Origin: Paenibacillus sp. FSL R5-0766
GTDB lineage: Bacteria; Bacillota; Bacilli; Paenibacillales; Paenibacillaceae
Length of the DNA stretch: 64,000 nucleotides
Reading direction: 5' to 3'
Assembly (NCBI RefSeq): GCF_037971845.1
Contig: NZ_CP150227.1
Coordinates: 3,596,001 to 3,660,000 of the forward strand
The notes under the pieces were generated by a model. The model did not search any database, was not told where the DNA came from, and was given only the letters and a program-made list of their open reading frames with translations. This document shows, piece by piece, positions 63,035 through 64,000 of the stretch; within the stretch, counting starts at the first letter, position 1; every line of letters begins with the position of its first letter. The translations under genes were made by a program, and so were the position numbers.

Positions 63035-64000
63035 TCAAAAAAGCTTGGTTGTTACGATGGCTGGCAGGTTTTGAAGAGTCTGTGTACCCGGGTAGAGCTG
63101 GCTTGCCGCTTCAAATTTGATTTTTGCAGTAATATTGGAAAAGTGATTCGTGAACCCTCTCAGCACCAGTTGGCCCTCTAGCCTGGCTAATGGAGCGCCC
63201 AGACAAAAGTGAGGTCCTTTGCCAAACGAGAGATGACGATTGCTGTTGGGACGGTAGATATCAAAGCGGGAAGGTTCGGGAAAATGTCTAGGGTCATTGT
63301 TGGCTGCACCCAGCCAGGTTAATATAACATCTCCTTTTTTCATAGGCACGCCAAGGATGTCTGTATCCTCTACTACCACACGATCAAGTGTCGTGGGAAA
63401 ACGATACCTTAACGATTCTTCAACAGTATTCTCTATCAGTTCTGGATCTGCGGCAATATCCTGATAGATTCCGGGTTGATCATACATAAAACTGTAGAAC
63501 AGGCTGTTTATCATGTTAGTCGTTGTTTCGTTCCCAGCAGCAAGGAGGCCCAAGCTAAAGGTAACAACCTCTTCATCGGTTAGTTGATCCCCATCCAGCT
63601 CGGCAAGTGTGAGATCGGAAATAATGTCCTCGGCAGGATGCTTTCTCTTCTGCTGAACAATGGGGAGCAAAAATTCGTTAAATTCTTGCATAGCCGCATA
63701 CTTCGCATTCATCTGCTCCTTCTCATTACCTGTGGCATTGGGGAAAAATAACATGTCAGACCAGGCTTTGATCTGTGCCCGGTGTTGCCTCTCTACCCCA
63801 AGTAGATCGGCAATGACAGTAACAGGAAGTGGAACCCCTAGGTCTCGAACAATGTCCACATCATCTTTCGTCTTCATCTCAAGCATTAACTCATCAACGA
63901 TAGCCGCGATTTGAGGCTCCCAGGTTTTTAACTGACGTGGGGTGAAGGCACTAGAGACTAACTTTCTAATATCACGTTGAACAGGGGGATCAACAGAATT
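63035..64000 (-). CDS. Cytochrome P450, 5' end outside the window
   Basis: 322 codons are visible; the frame is open to the right edge, where DPPVQRDIRKLVSSAFTPRQL is the C-helix region, so about 75-90 residues are missing. The I helix shows LLAAGNETTTNMI (oxygen-activating Thr), the K helix EESLRYRFP (ExxR), and the heme loop FGKGPHFCLGAPLAR with the axial Cys. It is a soluble class I bacterial P450 of the CYP107/CYP109-like type by general appearance, which hydroxylates a lipophilic substrate with electrons from a ferredoxin. No ferredoxin or reductase gene is seen in the window. It is convergent with the symporter gene. Confidence 0.93.
   Translation of the reverse strand, partial: NSVDPPVQRDIRKLVSSAFTPRQLKTWEPQIAAIVDELMLEMKTKDDVDIVRDLGVPLPVTVIADLLGVERQHRAQIKAWSDMLFFPNATGNEKEQMNAKYAAMQEFNEFLLPIVQQKRKHPAEDIISDLTLAELDGDQLTDEEVVTFSLGLLAAGNETTTNMINSLFYSFMYDQPGIYQDIAADPELIENTVEESLRYRFPTTLDRVVVEDTDILGVPMKKGDVILTWLGAANNDPRHFPEPSRFDIYRPNSNRHLSFGKGPHFCLGAPLARLEGQLVLRGFTNHFSNITAKIKFEAASQLYPGTQTLQNLPAIVTTKLF

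Noticed and set aside
1..64000. CRISPR arrays, insertion sequences, prophage, tRNA or rRNA
   Set aside because: I found no regularly spaced repeats, no transposase or integrase motifs, and no cloverleaf or rRNA-like stretches. The accessory character comes from catabolic clusters and gene relics rather than visible mobile elements.

Overview
The window looks like chromosomal DNA of a Paenibacillus-type Firmicute. The evidence is about 46% GC by eye, strong AGGAGG ribosome binding sites with many TTG and GTG starts, sigma-A promoters, CcpA cre sites, YesM/YesN two-component pairs, Lpl-type sugar ABC transporters, and a very high density of plant-polysaccharide genes with AraC-type regulators. 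I see no tRNA, rRNA, CRISPR array or insertion sequence. Genus assignment is inference.

Layout. 1-6 kb: the tail of a GH43-like glycosidase; an ArsR regulator translationally coupled to a four-domain sulfur-transfer flavoprotein (CoA-disulfide reductase, rhodanese, TusA, DsrE); a MerR regulator with an MFS exporter. 6-16 kb: AraC/GH43 divergent pair; an AraC gene divergent from a four-gene operon for FAH-family dehydratase, semialdehyde dehydrogenase, YjhG-type xylonate dehydratase and GH43 beta-xylosidase, which together read as a Weimberg (oxidative xylose/xylonate) route. 16-19 kb: a small SH3 protein, a frameshifted TetR gene, and an SDR. 19-36.5 kb: an AraC gene divergent from a 2127-residue secreted rhamnogalacturonan lyase carrying two acetylesterase domains; a YesM/YesN pair; a lipoprotein/two-permease ABC importer; two GH13 alpha-glucosidases of probably complementary linkage preference. 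36.5-47.5 kb: mostly housekeeping or accessory genes (chemoreceptor, two hydrolases, LysR, VOC protein, NarL-type two-component system, ABC-F ATPase with a structured leader, Gly-rich protein) plus two decayed genes.

47.6-63 kb appears to be a rhamnoside/beta-glucoside locus: a YesN-type regulator and a YesM-type kinase that are separated from each other, GH3 beta-glucosidase, a TetR gene, an orphan sugar-binding lipoprotein, GH78 alpha-L-rhamnosidase, an SDR and a GPH sugar symporter. Two observations tie it together. The promoter regions of GH3, the binding protein and the symporter share a pair of GCGTTAT-like direct repeats exactly 21 bp apart. The GH3, GH78 and SDR proteins share an accessory helical module of about 70 residues (C-terminal on the glycosidases, N-terminal on the SDR). 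The end of the window holds a truncated P450 gene. Relics of another P450, an esterase, a GNAT acetyltransferase, a small membrane protein and a TetR regulator show that gene decay is active between the catabolic loci.
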